A stretch of DNA of 64,000 nucleotides from Levilactobacillus fuyuanensis (GTDB lineage: Bacteria > Bacillota > Bacilli > Lactobacillales > Lactobacillaceae): positions 62,001 to 126,000 of the forward strand of contig NZ_RHNZ01000003.1 in NCBI RefSeq assembly GCF_003946395.1, given 5' to 3'. The notes under the pieces were generated by a model. That model made no database searches, was not told the DNA's origin, and was given only the letters and a program-made list of their open reading frames with translations. Below are positions 7,913-15,848 of this stretch, piece after piece. How positions within the stretch are numbered: position 1 is the stretch's first letter; each line of letters starts with the position of its first letter. The position numbers were made by a program, and so were the translations under genes.

Positions 7913-8440
7913 ATGAGTTTAGTTTATTTACGACACGCCACCAAGACGGACGTGCCAGCCATTATGGCAATTATTGACGATGCAAAAGCGCTGTTGAAAG
8001 CAGATGGCAGTCCGCAGTGGCAAGATGGCTATCCCGATGAGACGGCCATTCGCGAAGACATTATGGCGCAACGCAGTTGGGTCTTGATGGTCGATGACCG
8101 AATCGCCGGAACCGCGGCACAAGTGGTGGGCGACGATCCAAATTACCACGAAATCAGTGGCGACGGCTGGCAAAATAACACGGACCCTTACGCCACGATT
8201 CATCGGATCGCGCTAAGCAAGGACTTCGCTGGCCAACACCTTAGCCACACCTTTTTCTCCAATTTAATCAGCCAAGCCTATCAGAACGGCGTCCGCAATT
8301 TTCGAATCGATACGCACCGCATGAACCAACGGATGCAGGCCATCGTAACCAGCTTGGGTTACCAGTTTCGTGGTATCGTCCACGTGGCTGAACCCGGGGA
8401 TAATGCCCGCCGAGCATATGAATTGAATTTGCCACGGTAA
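7913..8440 (+). CDS. GNAT-family acetyltransferase (paralogue 2)
   Basis: 175 residues, the same length as the protein at 6107-6634 and recognisably its duplicate. It shares MSLxxxxxAxxxDxPAIMAIID, SPQWQDGYPDE, YATIHRIAL, the GQHLSHTFFSNLISQAY acetyl-CoA region and the C-terminal ELNL. A TTGGAGG precedes the ATG at good spacing. The substrate is unknown. The pair flanks the D-hydroxyacid dehydrogenase, so either the duplication happened around it or the dehydrogenase inserted between tandem copies. No terminator is clear directly after it. Confidence 0.88.
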   Translation: MSLVYLRHATKTDVPAIMAIIDDAKALLKADGSPQWQDGYPDETAIREDIMAQRSWVLMVDDRIAGTAAQVVGDDPNYHEISGDGWQNNTDPYATIHRIALSKDFAGQHLSHTFFSNLISQAYQNGVRNFRIDTHRMNQRMQAIVTSLGYQFRGIVHVAEPGDNARRAYELNLPR

Positions 8441-8598
8441 AGCGGTAACATAATCAGTTAGCGGACGACACCCGAAAAGTGGGGTCAAAATTCGCTAAAG
8501 TCCTGCATCATTATGGCTGTAAATTAATTAAGTGATGATGTATAATAGGCTCTATTGTTTGAGTCCACGTTTCAACAGAAAGGGGATTTTCTTTTAAA

Positions 8599-9258
8599 AT
8601 GTATCGATTCTTCGTCCAACCGCAGATCAACGCGGTTACGCAAAAATTAGCGGGTTATGAATTGTTATTACGCTCATATTGCCATGACTACTGGGTAACG
8701 CCAACTGATTTCACTGCGCTACCAATGGACCAGCAGGTTTCACTGTCCTATCAAGAGATCACGAACATTTTAAAGGATCATCAAGATAACCCCGAAATTT
8801 CACTCAACTTAAACCGCGAACAATTCACGGATCGGCGGACCATTGGCCACCTGATTCACCTGAAGAAGTCCGTTCAAAATTTAAATTTAATCGTCGAGCT
8901 GACGGAAGCCCCTTCGTTGGAGGAACTTCACCGCTATGTCGCTATCTACCAGGCTTACGATATCAAGCTGAGCCTAGATGATGTTGGCACGGACAACCCG
9001 TGGTGTGAAGCCATTCAGGATGTCTTACCTTTTATGGACAGCATTAAATTTGCGATGCAGAACTACCGGTTCCAACATCGGCAAAAAGAGATGATGACCA
9101 GCCTCAACTTCTGGCGTAATGTTGCCGATACATATCATCTCAAGTTCACCCTCGAAGGTATTGAGGACAAGGGCGACGTCGACTTGGCCAAGCGTTACAA
9201 TGTTGGCATGACTCAGGGGTATTACTACAGTAAACCGGTGCCTTATGCGGCTGGGTAA
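8599..9258 (+). CDS. EAL-domain protein (cyclic-di-GMP phosphodiesterase or degenerate relative)
   Basis: 219 residues consisting of little more than one EAL domain. The EAL signature appears as GYELLLR (residues 19-25). Metal-site residues appear as SLNLN, VELTE, LDDVGTDN (the DDFGTG loop) and LEGIE, and the C-terminal QGYYYSKPV is intact. The usual KxD motif reads SIKFAM, so the Lys is kept but the Asp is lost. No GGDEF cyclase, PAS or membrane sensor domain is attached. It may hydrolyse c-di-GMP, or bind a partner if inactive. A TATAAT-like -10 is at 8541-8546, and a strong terminator follows. Confidence 0.85.
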   Translation: MYRFFVQPQINAVTQKLAGYELLLRSYCHDYWVTPTDFTALPMDQQVSLSYQEITNILKDHQDNPEISLNLNREQFTDRRTIGHLIHLKKSVQNLNLIVELTEAPSLEELHRYVAIYQAYDIKLSLDDVGTDNPWCEAIQDVLPFMDSIKFAMQNYRFQHRQKEMMTSLNFWRNVADTYHLKFTLEGIEDKGDVDLAKRYNVGMTQGYYYSKPVPYAAG

Positions 9259-9285
9259 AGCGTTTTAAAATTACATGACTAAAAC

Positions 9286-9337
9286 AAGAGTCACCGTTCA
9301 ACCTACCCCCTGGTAGATTGAATGGTGATTCTTTTTT
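9286..9337 (+). terminator. Terminator after the EAL gene
   Basis: A stem AAGAGTCACCGTTCAA... with ...TTGAATGGTGATTCTT and then Ts, with the nested CTACC/GGTAG extension. Confidence 0.8.
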
Positions 9338-9497
9338 AGCTACTATCATTCAGTTTAAAGAGACCGTCTCATTCGCTTTTCTAAAGTGTGAGAACAATGA
9401 TAAATATTTTTATATTTTAGTTTTTTTTGACGAGTTCTTTCTATAAATGGCCGTCAATCCTTGCTACAAAGCCTTTTAATTTTCTAAAGTCTTCCTG

Positions 9498-9526
9498 TTG
9501 ACATCTCCCCAACCAACGACTATTAT
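9498..9526 (+). promoter_or_regulatory. Promoter of the T-box/oppA unit
   Basis: TTGACA (9498-9503) and TATTAT (9521-9526) have 17-bp spacing. The predicted start falls at about 9533, the 5' end of the T-box leader. Confidence 0.8.
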
Positions 9527-9532
9527 TAGAGC

Positions 9533-9813
9533 CAAGTTAGAAATACATGAACGCATCACCAGGAAGAGTAGTTGTTCCCGCTAAGTCTAGAGACCACCGG
9601 TAGCTGAAAAGGTGGCTTACAACGGAACCGCGAAGATGAGCCTGGTAGCTAACAATTGGTGAAAGCTGATTGTTCGATTTGAAGCCCGTTACCGCTTCCG
9701 ACTTTTGGCAACAGAAGTTACGGAGATGGTGGGTGTGAGCCCCCCATGAAACAAGGTGGTACCGCGAGTGAAATCGTCCTTATGTAAATTACATAAGGAC
9801 GATTTTATTTTTT
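9533..9813 (+). promoter_or_regulatory. T-box riboswitch controlling the oppA-type gene
   Basis: The T-box core AAGGTGGTACCGCG is at 9753-9766, followed by a terminator (9770-9813) whose 5' arm would compete with the antiterminator. Stem I is visible: GTTAG pairs with CTAAC, CACCAGG with CCTGGTag, and GTTCC with GGAAC. It has the AGTA of the specifier-loop 5' side (9580s), the AGAGA bulge, and GAA on the 3' side. The triplet after GAA is GAT (9635-9637, Asp), followed by purine G. ATG (Met) one base later is the out-of-register alternative. Uncharged tRNA would switch the transporter gene on, giving amino-acid-starvation control of peptide uptake. Confidence 0.92.
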
Positions 9814-9829
9814 TAGGAGATGTTTTGGG

Positions 9830-11473
9830 ATGAAGAAAAAAGGAACGATTTTAACCATTGCCGCACTGAGCCTCTTAACGTTAGCAGGTTGTGGGAGTCA
9901 AACCAGCAGTAGTAACAGCAGTCACAAGTACGCCGCCAAACAGGAATTGAACTGGACCGAATCTTCAGAGTTAGCCAGTTCCGATCTCGCACAGGCCACA
10001 GATACGCTGAGCTTTACCGTCCTGCAGAACACACAGGAAGGTCTCTACCGCCTCAACAGCAAGGGCACACCAGCCAACGCCCTCGCCACCAGCACCAAGG
10101 TCACCAACGGCGGCAAGACTTACACCTTCAATCTTCGTAAAGATGCCAAGTGGTCCAACGGCGATCCCGTAACGGCCAAAGACTTCGTTTACTCCTGGCA
10201 ACGGACGCTGAATCCGAAGACGGCTTCACAAGACGCCTTCTACCTCTACCAAGTCAAGAACGCCGAGGCCGTCAACAAGGGTAAGAAGTCTCTGAGCGCC
10301 CTGGGCATCAAGGCCGATGGCAAATACAAGCTGACCGTGCAACTCACCAAACCCGTTTCCTATTTCAAGAAACTCCTCGCTTGGCCCCTCTTCTACCCGG
10401 TTAACCAAAACGCCGTCAACAAATACGGTAAGAAGTATGGGACTAGTTCCGCCACGACAGTCTACAACGGACCCTTCCGTCTGACCAAGTGGAACGGGAC
10501 TGGCAAGACCTGGACGCTGGCCAAGAACAAGACCTACTGGGATAAGAAGGCTGTTCACCTGACCAAGATCAACGAGCAGGTCACCGAATCCACCACGACC
10601 AGCTACAACCTCTACAACGCCAAGAAGACCGACGAGACGCTGCTGAGTGGCCAACAAATCAAGAACAACAAGAACAGCAAGGACTTCGTTAAGCGCCTCC
10701 CAACCGGTTCCGAACGACTCGATCTGAACCAAAAGAAGGTCGCCGCCTTCAAGAACGCCAACGTCCGCAAAGCCTTCTCCTTAGCCATCGACCGTAGCCA
10801 ACTGGTCAACGATGTCTTGCAAGACGGCTCAGTTGCCTCTAAGGGCTTTGTTCCTGGTGGCATGGGCAACAACCCTAAGACGGGCGAGGCCTTCAACAAG
10901 GAAGCCTACGTCAAGTCCGGCGTTTCCTACGACCTCAAACAAGCCAAGAGCTTACTGGCCAAGGGCCTGAAGCAGACCGGTGATAAGCAACTCAACGTCA
11001 CCCTCTCCGTTTCCGATACCGACACCAACAAGCAGACCGCAGAATTCCTGCAAAGCTCCTTGGAGAAGTTGCCAAACGTTAAGGTGACCATCAAGACGGT
11101 ACCTTACGTGCAACTGATTACCCAGCAAAACAACGGTAACTACGAGTTAACGTTAGCCGGCTGGCAATCCGTCTTCGCCGACCCAATCAACTTCCTGGAT
11201 GTCTTCGAAGCCGACTCCAGCTACAACACGACCGGCTGGAAGAACACACAGTTTGACAAGCTCCTCGACGAAGCTGAAAACCAAGACGGCAACAAACCAA
11301 CCACTCGGTGGAACAAGCTGGTCAAGGCCGAAAAGATCTTAATCAACGACCAAGGCACGATTCCACTGTACCAGGCTGCAAAGTCACAACTGTTACGGAG
11401 CAACGTCAAGAGCATCGTTTACAACGGCGCCGGGGTCCCTTACGACTTCAAGACGACTTACATTGCCAAGTAA
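9830..11473 (+). CDS. OppA-type oligopeptide ABC transporter substrate-binding lipoprotein
   Basis: 547 residues. It has a lipoprotein signal peptide with lipobox LAGC (Cys21), a Ser/Asn-rich tether, and then the family-5 solute-binding fold (LxxxxxTxxVTNGGKTYTFNLRKDAKWSNGDPVTAKDFVYSWQRTL is the hallmark block). It captures peptides outside the membrane for an Opp permease, but no permease or ATPase genes lie nearby, so it must share a system encoded elsewhere. A T-box leader in front ties expression to one amino acid. It is paralogous to the protein at 46700-48343, which also has a T-box. The ATG follows TAGGAGA. Confidence 0.95.
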   Translation: MKKKGTILTIAALSLLTLAGCGSQTSSSNSSHKYAAKQELNWTESSELASSDLAQATDTLSFTVLQNTQEGLYRLNSKGTPANALATSTKVTNGGKTYTFNLRKDAKWSNGDPVTAKDFVYSWQRTLNPKTASQDAFYLYQVKNAEAVNKGKKSLSALGIKADGKYKLTVQLTKPVSYFKKLLAWPLFYPVNQNAVNKYGKKYGTSSATTVYNGPFRLTKWNGTGKTWTLAKNKTYWDKKAVHLTKINEQVTESTTTSYNLYNAKKTDETLLSGQQIKNNKNSKDFVKRLPTGSERLDLNQKKVAAFKNANVRKAFSLAIDRSQLVNDVLQDGSVASKGFVPGGMGNNPKTGEAFNKEAYVKSGVSYDLKQAKSLLAKGLKQTGDKQLNVTLSVSDTDTNKQTAEFLQSSLEKLPNVKVTIKTVPYVQLITQQNNGNYELTLAGWQSVFADPINFLDVFEADSSYNTTGWKNTQFDKLLDEAENQDGNKPTTRWNKLVKAEKILINDQGTIPLYQAAKSQLLRSNVKSIVYNGAGVPYDFKTTYIAK

Positions 11474-11525
11474 CTAGCGACTGCCAAACGACTTAAGCTG
11501 TTTCATTAAAAACATTATATATAGA

Positions 11526-11579
11526 AGAAACCAGGTTCCAACCAGCGTTTGAAGTGCGCGCGGTTGGAACCTGGTTTTC
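11526..11579. terminator. Bidirectional terminator
   Basis: GAAACCAGGTTCCAACC pairs perfectly with GGTTGGAACCTGGTTTTC between the convergent oppA and secreted-protein genes. Confidence 0.85.
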
Positions 11580-11634
11580 GTTTACGATTTATTTAAACTT
11601 CTGGGAATGACCGTACCTAAAGGGCCGACCCTCA

Positions 11635-12138
11635 CTATTCATCCGTTGGAATGTAGTCCTGAAAATCCCAACCCCAGGCATGCGCCCGGACCGGTTGGCG
11701 GAAGGCATAGACGGCATCCGCCTCGCCCCAGACGTTCAGCGCCTGCGTCCGTTTACCATTGACCTTGACCGTCGTCAATTGCAACGCATTCAAGTCGTCC
11801 ATGAAGGCTTCGGAATTCAATTCGTAGTAAGCCCGATGATGCTTATCGGTCCGCTGTTTGTAGGTCACAAGGGACTTCTCACCCCACTGCCAGTCGAGCT
11901 GGCTGAGGTTGGACTTGGTCGTCTGTAAGTAATTATAATCCATCCGATTGCTGGTGAACCGTAGTTTGACGGCGTAATAGGTTCTCACGTGACCGTCCTT
12001 TTCCGAGCAAACGTAGCCGTACCAGTTGCCCCGATAACTCTCCGGAAGCTTACTCTTGGCCTGAACCGTCACGCTACCGGCGAGAATCGCCACGACCAAT
12101 CCCGCCAGTCCCAGCATTAATTGTTGTGTCCTTTTCAT
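11635..12138 (-). CDS. Secreted protein of unknown function (tandem paralogue b)
   Basis: 167 residues from ATG 12138 (MKRTQQL), chosen because GGGGAG lies 9 bases upstream. An in-frame TTG six bases earlier is too close. A signal peptide of ~27 residues ends VQA-KS. The mature part starts LPESYRGNWYGYVCSEKDGHVRTYY, parallel to LPSQYQGTWYGYISSEKSHHVRHYD in the next gene, and ends with a shared FRQPxRxHxWG motif. This looks like a small beta-rich extracellular domain, and I cannot assign a function. It is downstream of its paralogue, 18 bases apart, so the two form an operon. Confidence 0.8.
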   Translation of the reverse strand: MKRTQQLMLGLAGLVVAILAGSVTVQAKSKLPESYRGNWYGYVCSEKDGHVRTYYAVKLRFTSNRMDYNYLQTTKSNLSQLDWQWGEKSLVTYKQRTDKHHRAYYELNSEAFMDDLNALQLTTVKVNGKRTQALNVWGEADAVYAFRQPVRAHAWGWDFQDYIPTDE

Positions 12139-12156
12139 AGCCAACTATCTCCCCGT

Positions 12157-12657
12157 CTAATCGTAAAGCTCCAATGAATCCTCATAACCGATGCCCCACG
12201 GATGACTACGCAAGGGTTGGCGGAAGAGGTAGAGATTCTCGTAACCTTCATTTAAAATCAACACCTGCTTGCTGGCGCCCGTTCCGGTGACCGTTCCCAG
12301 TCGAATCTTAGCGACCGCATCGTCTTCCTCGACGGGCAAATAAATCTTGTAGATCTGGCGATTCTTCTTGTCTTTCTTAGCCTTGTATGTGGCCAATGAA
12401 GACGCGCCCCAGGTCCACTTGAGATTCTTGAAGCGGGCATTCGTCGTTGACAGATAATCAAACGAAATTCGCTTTGACTTGACCGTAATTTTACTGAAAT
12501 CGTAATGGCGCACGTGATGGCTCTTTTCCGAACTTATGTAGCCGTACCACGTCCCCTGATACTGGCTTGGCAGTGCATCCGCTTGGGCTGGCACCGTCAG
12601 TAGTGCCCCACCCAACAAGATACCCGCTAAACCAAAGACAAATTCTTTCCCTCGCAT
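12157..12657 (-). CDS. Secreted protein of unknown function (tandem paralogue a)
   Basis: 166 residues from ATG 12657 (MRGKEFVF). AAGGG is 6 bases upstream of that codon but touches the alternative ATG at 12663. A signal peptide ends near PAQA-DA. The mature domain has WYGYISSEK near its start, several Lys/Tyr-rich strands (TVKSKRISFDYLSTT) and the C-terminal FRQPLRSHPWG shared with the downstream gene. Function is unknown. The two genes probably arose by tandem duplication and have diverged strongly, keeping mainly the ends and aromatic positions. Confidence 0.8.
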   Translation of the reverse strand: MRGKEFVFGLAGILLGGALLTVPAQADALPSQYQGTWYGYISSEKSHHVRHYDFSKITVKSKRISFDYLSTTNARFKNLKWTWGASSLATYKAKKDKKNRQIYKIYLPVEEDDAVAKIRLGTVTGTGASKQVLILNEGYENLYLFRQPLRSHPWGIGYEDSLELYD

Positions 12658-12827
12658 CGGCATCCCTTGCTTTCCGAAATAATTGTTACCGCAACTAACT
12701 ATCTTAAATATAGGTCAACCCGGTAAATTAAACAAGCTATTTTTAATATGATTAGTTTGACCATTTGCTATTCTGACACGATTTATACCATTTAATTTGT
12801 CCAGCTTGTCTAAAGTGTCTCTCAGAA

Positions 12828-12877
12828 CAAAAATGGATGTCAACCGTAACTACAGCTAACACCCACATCTTTTTTTA
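12828..12877. terminator. Weak bidirectional terminator
   Basis: AAAAATGGATGT and ACATCTTTTTTT arms lie on either side of a ~24-base loop, downstream of the ROK regulator on the minus strand. Confidence 0.4.
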
Positions 12878-12921
12878 GTTCTATGGTAAAGGCTGACCAA
12901 CCGTCCAATTTACCAACAATT

Positions 12922-14100
12922 TTAATTATCCGTATAGTCCCAGAAGTGCAGCTTCATCCCGGTCAGCCCCAGCACAGTATGGCTGGTCAGCGCCGCCCCG
13001 CCCAACAGGGTCGCCAACTGGATATTCGGAATCAGCTTCACCGGAATATCGTAGCCCGACAACCGCTTAAAGTAGTTACGGACCTGGGGAATGGCACTGG
13101 GCATCTGATGAAGGAGTGGTGAGTTCAGGTAGAAAACATCGGGATCGAGCATCCCCACCACATTGTTCAGAATGCCGGCAATGCCATTGGCAAATTGCGA
13201 GAGCACCGTGATCACCTCGGCGTTGTGGTCGGCATATAGTTTAGAAATTTCATCTAACGACATATCCGCTTTACCCAGCAAATCGCTGATCTGATGAATA
13301 ACGGCGTACTCGGAGTAGACATCCTGGTACGTCACCTGGCTTCGGCTGTTATTGATGGAGAACGCCGGCATGACAATGTTGTGTCCGAGATTACCAACTC
13401 GGCCCTGTGACCCCCGGTAAAGTTTGTTTTCCAAAATAAAACCGGCCGCAATTCCCTGGTGAATGCTCAGCGTCACTGTGTTCTCCAGTCCCAGCTCTTC
13501 CACAAAGTCACGGGAGTAGATAGCAGAAAGGTTCGCCTCATTTTCCAACAAGATTGGCACGCCGTATTTCGCGAAATAAGCTTTGAGGTCCAAGTCGCCG
13601 AGATCCAGAAAGGACTCCTGAACCTGCGTGCCATTGGTAATGCCGTGGATGGCAAAACAGATGCCCACCAAGCCGCGAGTCGTGCCGAGAATCGCCGTGA
13701 ACTGACCGATCAGCTGGTCCAACGTTGTCGCGAGATCCGTGATGCCCGCAGTCGTGACCTGCTGGAACTGTAGCGTCTCACCATCTAGGTAACAGGCTAG
13801 TGCCCGAATCACCTGGGAATCTAGCTCAACCGTCAACGTATACCCATAGTGCCGATTAATCTCAATCAACGTAGGCTTTCGGCCACCATTTGAGGACGCC
13901 GACCCGGAACCGATCTCGGAGACGACCCCTCGATCCTGCATCTCACTACACAGTAGCGACACGGTGGCCTTGTTCAGCCCCAGATCACGGGCAATCGCCG
14001 ACCGCGACGTTGCACGGTGATTAAAAATATACGCAACAATTCTTTGATAGTTATAATCATGTGAATTACTTCGACTCGCTGATTCCGCCACAACGTCCAC
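12922..14100 (-). CDS. ROK-family transcriptional regulator of the xyloside genes (XylR-like)
   Basis: 392 residues. An N-terminal winged helix (ATSRSAIARDLGLNKATVSLLCSEM, residues ~30-55) is followed by a ROK sugar-kinase-like fold with LLENEANLSAIY and the GxxGRVGNLGH signature. The cysteine zinc cluster usual in ROK proteins (CxCGxxGC) is absent: the corresponding stretch SRSQVTYQDVYSE has no Cys, so ligand sensing does not use that zinc. It lies next to, and in the same direction as, the beta-xylosidase and transporter, suggesting control by xylose or xylosides. It reads away from them with its own promoter region at 14101-14230. Confidence 0.88.
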   Translation of the reverse strand: MDVVAESASRSNSHDYNYQRIVAYIFNHRATSRSAIARDLGLNKATVSLLCSEMQDRGVVSEIGSGSASSNGGRKPTLIEINRHYGYTLTVELDSQVIRALACYLDGETLQFQQVTTAGITDLATTLDQLIGQFTAILGTTRGLVGICFAIHGITNGTQVQESFLDLGDLDLKAYFAKYGVPILLENEANLSAIYSRDFVEELGLENTVTLSIHQGIAAGFILENKLYRGSQGRVGNLGHNIVMPAFSINNSRSQVTYQDVYSEYAVIHQISDLLGKADMSLDEISKLYADHNAEVITVLSQFANGIAGILNNVVGMLDPDVFYLNSPLLHQMPSAIPQVRNYFKRLSGYDIPVKLIPNIQLATLLGGAALTSHTVLGLTGMKLHFWDYTDN

Positions 14101-14232
14101 TCCCGACTGATTTTTTCACAAATTCACGTGTGTACCAAAAGTTTAACACACTCTGCTAGTAGCACTAAACGATTCTTTCTTTTCATTTGACAGTGCGCCG
14201 CCCCGTCCCAGTGACGACTATTGCCAGCGGCG

Positions 14233-14270
14233 AAAAATGATCTAACCTCTGTGCGAGATTAGACCATTTT
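14233..14270 (-). terminator. Terminator of the xyloside operon
   Basis: On the minus strand AAAATGGTCTAA pairs with TTAGATCATTTTT, just after the GH43 stop codon. Confidence 0.75.
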
Positions 14271-14280
14271 CTCCCCGCGC

Positions 14281-15834
14281 TTACCGCGTCACATCGTACG
14301 TGAAGTCAGTAAACGTTGCCTGGGTACTGTTACGTTTGTACATATCAATAACGTCTAAGCCAATGAAGTTCCCGGTATACCCACCGGACAGGAAACTGAC
14401 ATCCATCGCCCCCAGTGAGGTCTGCTTGACCCCATCGTTGACGATAAATTCGGCTTGCGATTCGTTGATCTGAATGCTGAAGTTATACGTGCCGTCACCA
14501 CTGACCGGAATCTTGGTGATCTGTTCAAACTCCCCGGCAATTGAGCGGTGGAGAATGACACATGGCTTGTCATTTTCATCCAGCGTGACCATTAATAGCA
14601 CGTAGTTGTCCAGATCAAGGTACAGCGTCATCCCGGCCATCTGCAGGTAGCTTTCAGGCTTGTACTGCATCTGAACGGCGGCTCGGCAGTAAAAGTCCAC
14701 TTGCCGCGTAGCAATCAGGTGTTGGTCAAACGCCGACTGGGGCGACTGGCCACCAGCAAGTGTTAACCCGGACTTACTTGGCTGTAGCCACGTCTTGTTC
14801 GGGAACTGCCGCAACGTGTTCCAGTACTCCGTGTTCAGGTGGTCGCCAGTCAGGCTATCGCTAAAACTGTGACTCTGAATCGGCGTACTGTCCACGCCAG
14901 CGGGTGCTGGGGCTTCTAGGCTAGGATGATTGCCACCGCTTGCTAACCGCAGCCAACCATCATCGGTCCAAACGACCTTTTGAATAGCGGTTTCACGGCC
15001 CAAAACGGGGTCATCACCCTTGAGTGGCCGGGTGCACAAGTGCGCCATGTACCACTCATGATTGGGTGTTTCGGTGATGCTGGCATGACCGGCACACTGC
15101 AATGGCAGGATGGGGTCGTTGGCCGACGTCAACATTGGGTTCTGTGGATCGACCTCGTAAGGCCCCCAAACGTTGCGACTCCGAGCCACCGTTTCTTGGT
15201 GACCGGCTTCCGTCCCACCTTCGGCACATAATAGGTAGTAATAGCCGTCGTGCTTGTAAATCTGTGGGGCTTCTGTCTTTCGAGCAGCCGTTCCCTTGAA
15301 GATCACGCGTGGCTTACCTTGAAGTTCCAAGGTATCGGCATCGATCTTTTGGGCCACGATACCCGCAGACTTATTGTGCGTCGACAGCCGGTAATCCCAA
15401 ATTTCATTCAGGAAGTAAGCTTGCCCATCGTCATCGAAGAAGATCGAAGGGTCGAAGCCTGAACTGTTGATGTAAACGGGTTCGCTCCACGGGCCATGGA
15501 TGTCATCGGCCGTGACAATGTAGTTGTCAGCGTCCTTGTATGGCACCTTAGTCGCGTTAACGTTGGTGTAAACAATGTAGTATTTGCCATTGTGGTAACT
15601 GGCGAATGGCCCCCAGATGGAGCAGCCAGTCGGATTCCCTTGCAGATTGATGTTATTGTCTGGTTGGAGCACCGACGTTTCGTAGGTCCAGTTGACCAAG
15701 TTATCCGAGGAGTAGACCCGAATACCGGGCAACCACTCGAAGGTCGAGACTACAATGTAGTATTTATCTTTGACTCGAAAGAGTACGGGATCGGGATTGA
15801 ACCCGGTCAGGACAGGATTTTGAATATTTCTCAT
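14281..15834 (-). CDS. xynB: GH43 beta-xylosidase
   Basis: 517 residues, cytoplasmic. It has the five-bladed propeller start NPVLTGFNPDPVLFRVKDKYYIV with general base Asp15, pKa-modulating Asp128 (GFDPSIFFDD) and acid Glu188 (KTEAPQIY), followed by the C-terminal beta-sandwich typical of the ~520-540-residue beta-xylosidases. It should release xylose from xylobiose and short xylo-oligosaccharides. It is the second gene of an operon, 14 bases after the GPH transporter. The start ATG at 15834 is in the usual MRNIQNPVL context. Confidence is high for the family. Some relatives also act on arabinosides. Confidence 0.94.
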   Translation of the reverse strand: MRNIQNPVLTGFNPDPVLFRVKDKYYIVVSTFEWLPGIRVYSSDNLVNWTYETSVLQPDNNINLQGNPTGCSIWGPFASYHNGKYYIVYTNVNATKVPYKDADNYIVTADDIHGPWSEPVYINSSGFDPSIFFDDDGQAYFLNEIWDYRLSTHNKSAGIVAQKIDADTLELQGKPRVIFKGTAARKTEAPQIYKHDGYYYLLCAEGGTEAGHQETVARSRNVWGPYEVDPQNPMLTSANDPILPLQCAGHASITETPNHEWYMAHLCTRPLKGDDPVLGRETAIQKVVWTDDGWLRLASGGNHPSLEAPAPAGVDSTPIQSHSFSDSLTGDHLNTEYWNTLRQFPNKTWLQPSKSGLTLAGGQSPQSAFDQHLIATRQVDFYCRAAVQMQYKPESYLQMAGMTLYLDLDNYVLLMVTLDENDKPCVILHRSIAGEFEQITKIPVSGDGTYNFSIQINESQAEFIVNDGVKQTSLGAMDVSFLSGGYTGNFIGLDVIDMYKRNSTQATFTDFTYDVTR

Positions 15835-15848
15835 ATGGCAACTAGCTC

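Noticed and set aside
9533-9813. tRNA-like gene near the T-box
   Set aside because: The GGTGGTACCGCG stretch is the T-box core, not a tRNA. No acceptor or anticodon arms are found.
10226-10732. Long minus frame inside oppA
   Set aside because: Low-complexity hydrophobic translation (Val/Leu/Gly rich) that is typical of antisense to highly biased genes.
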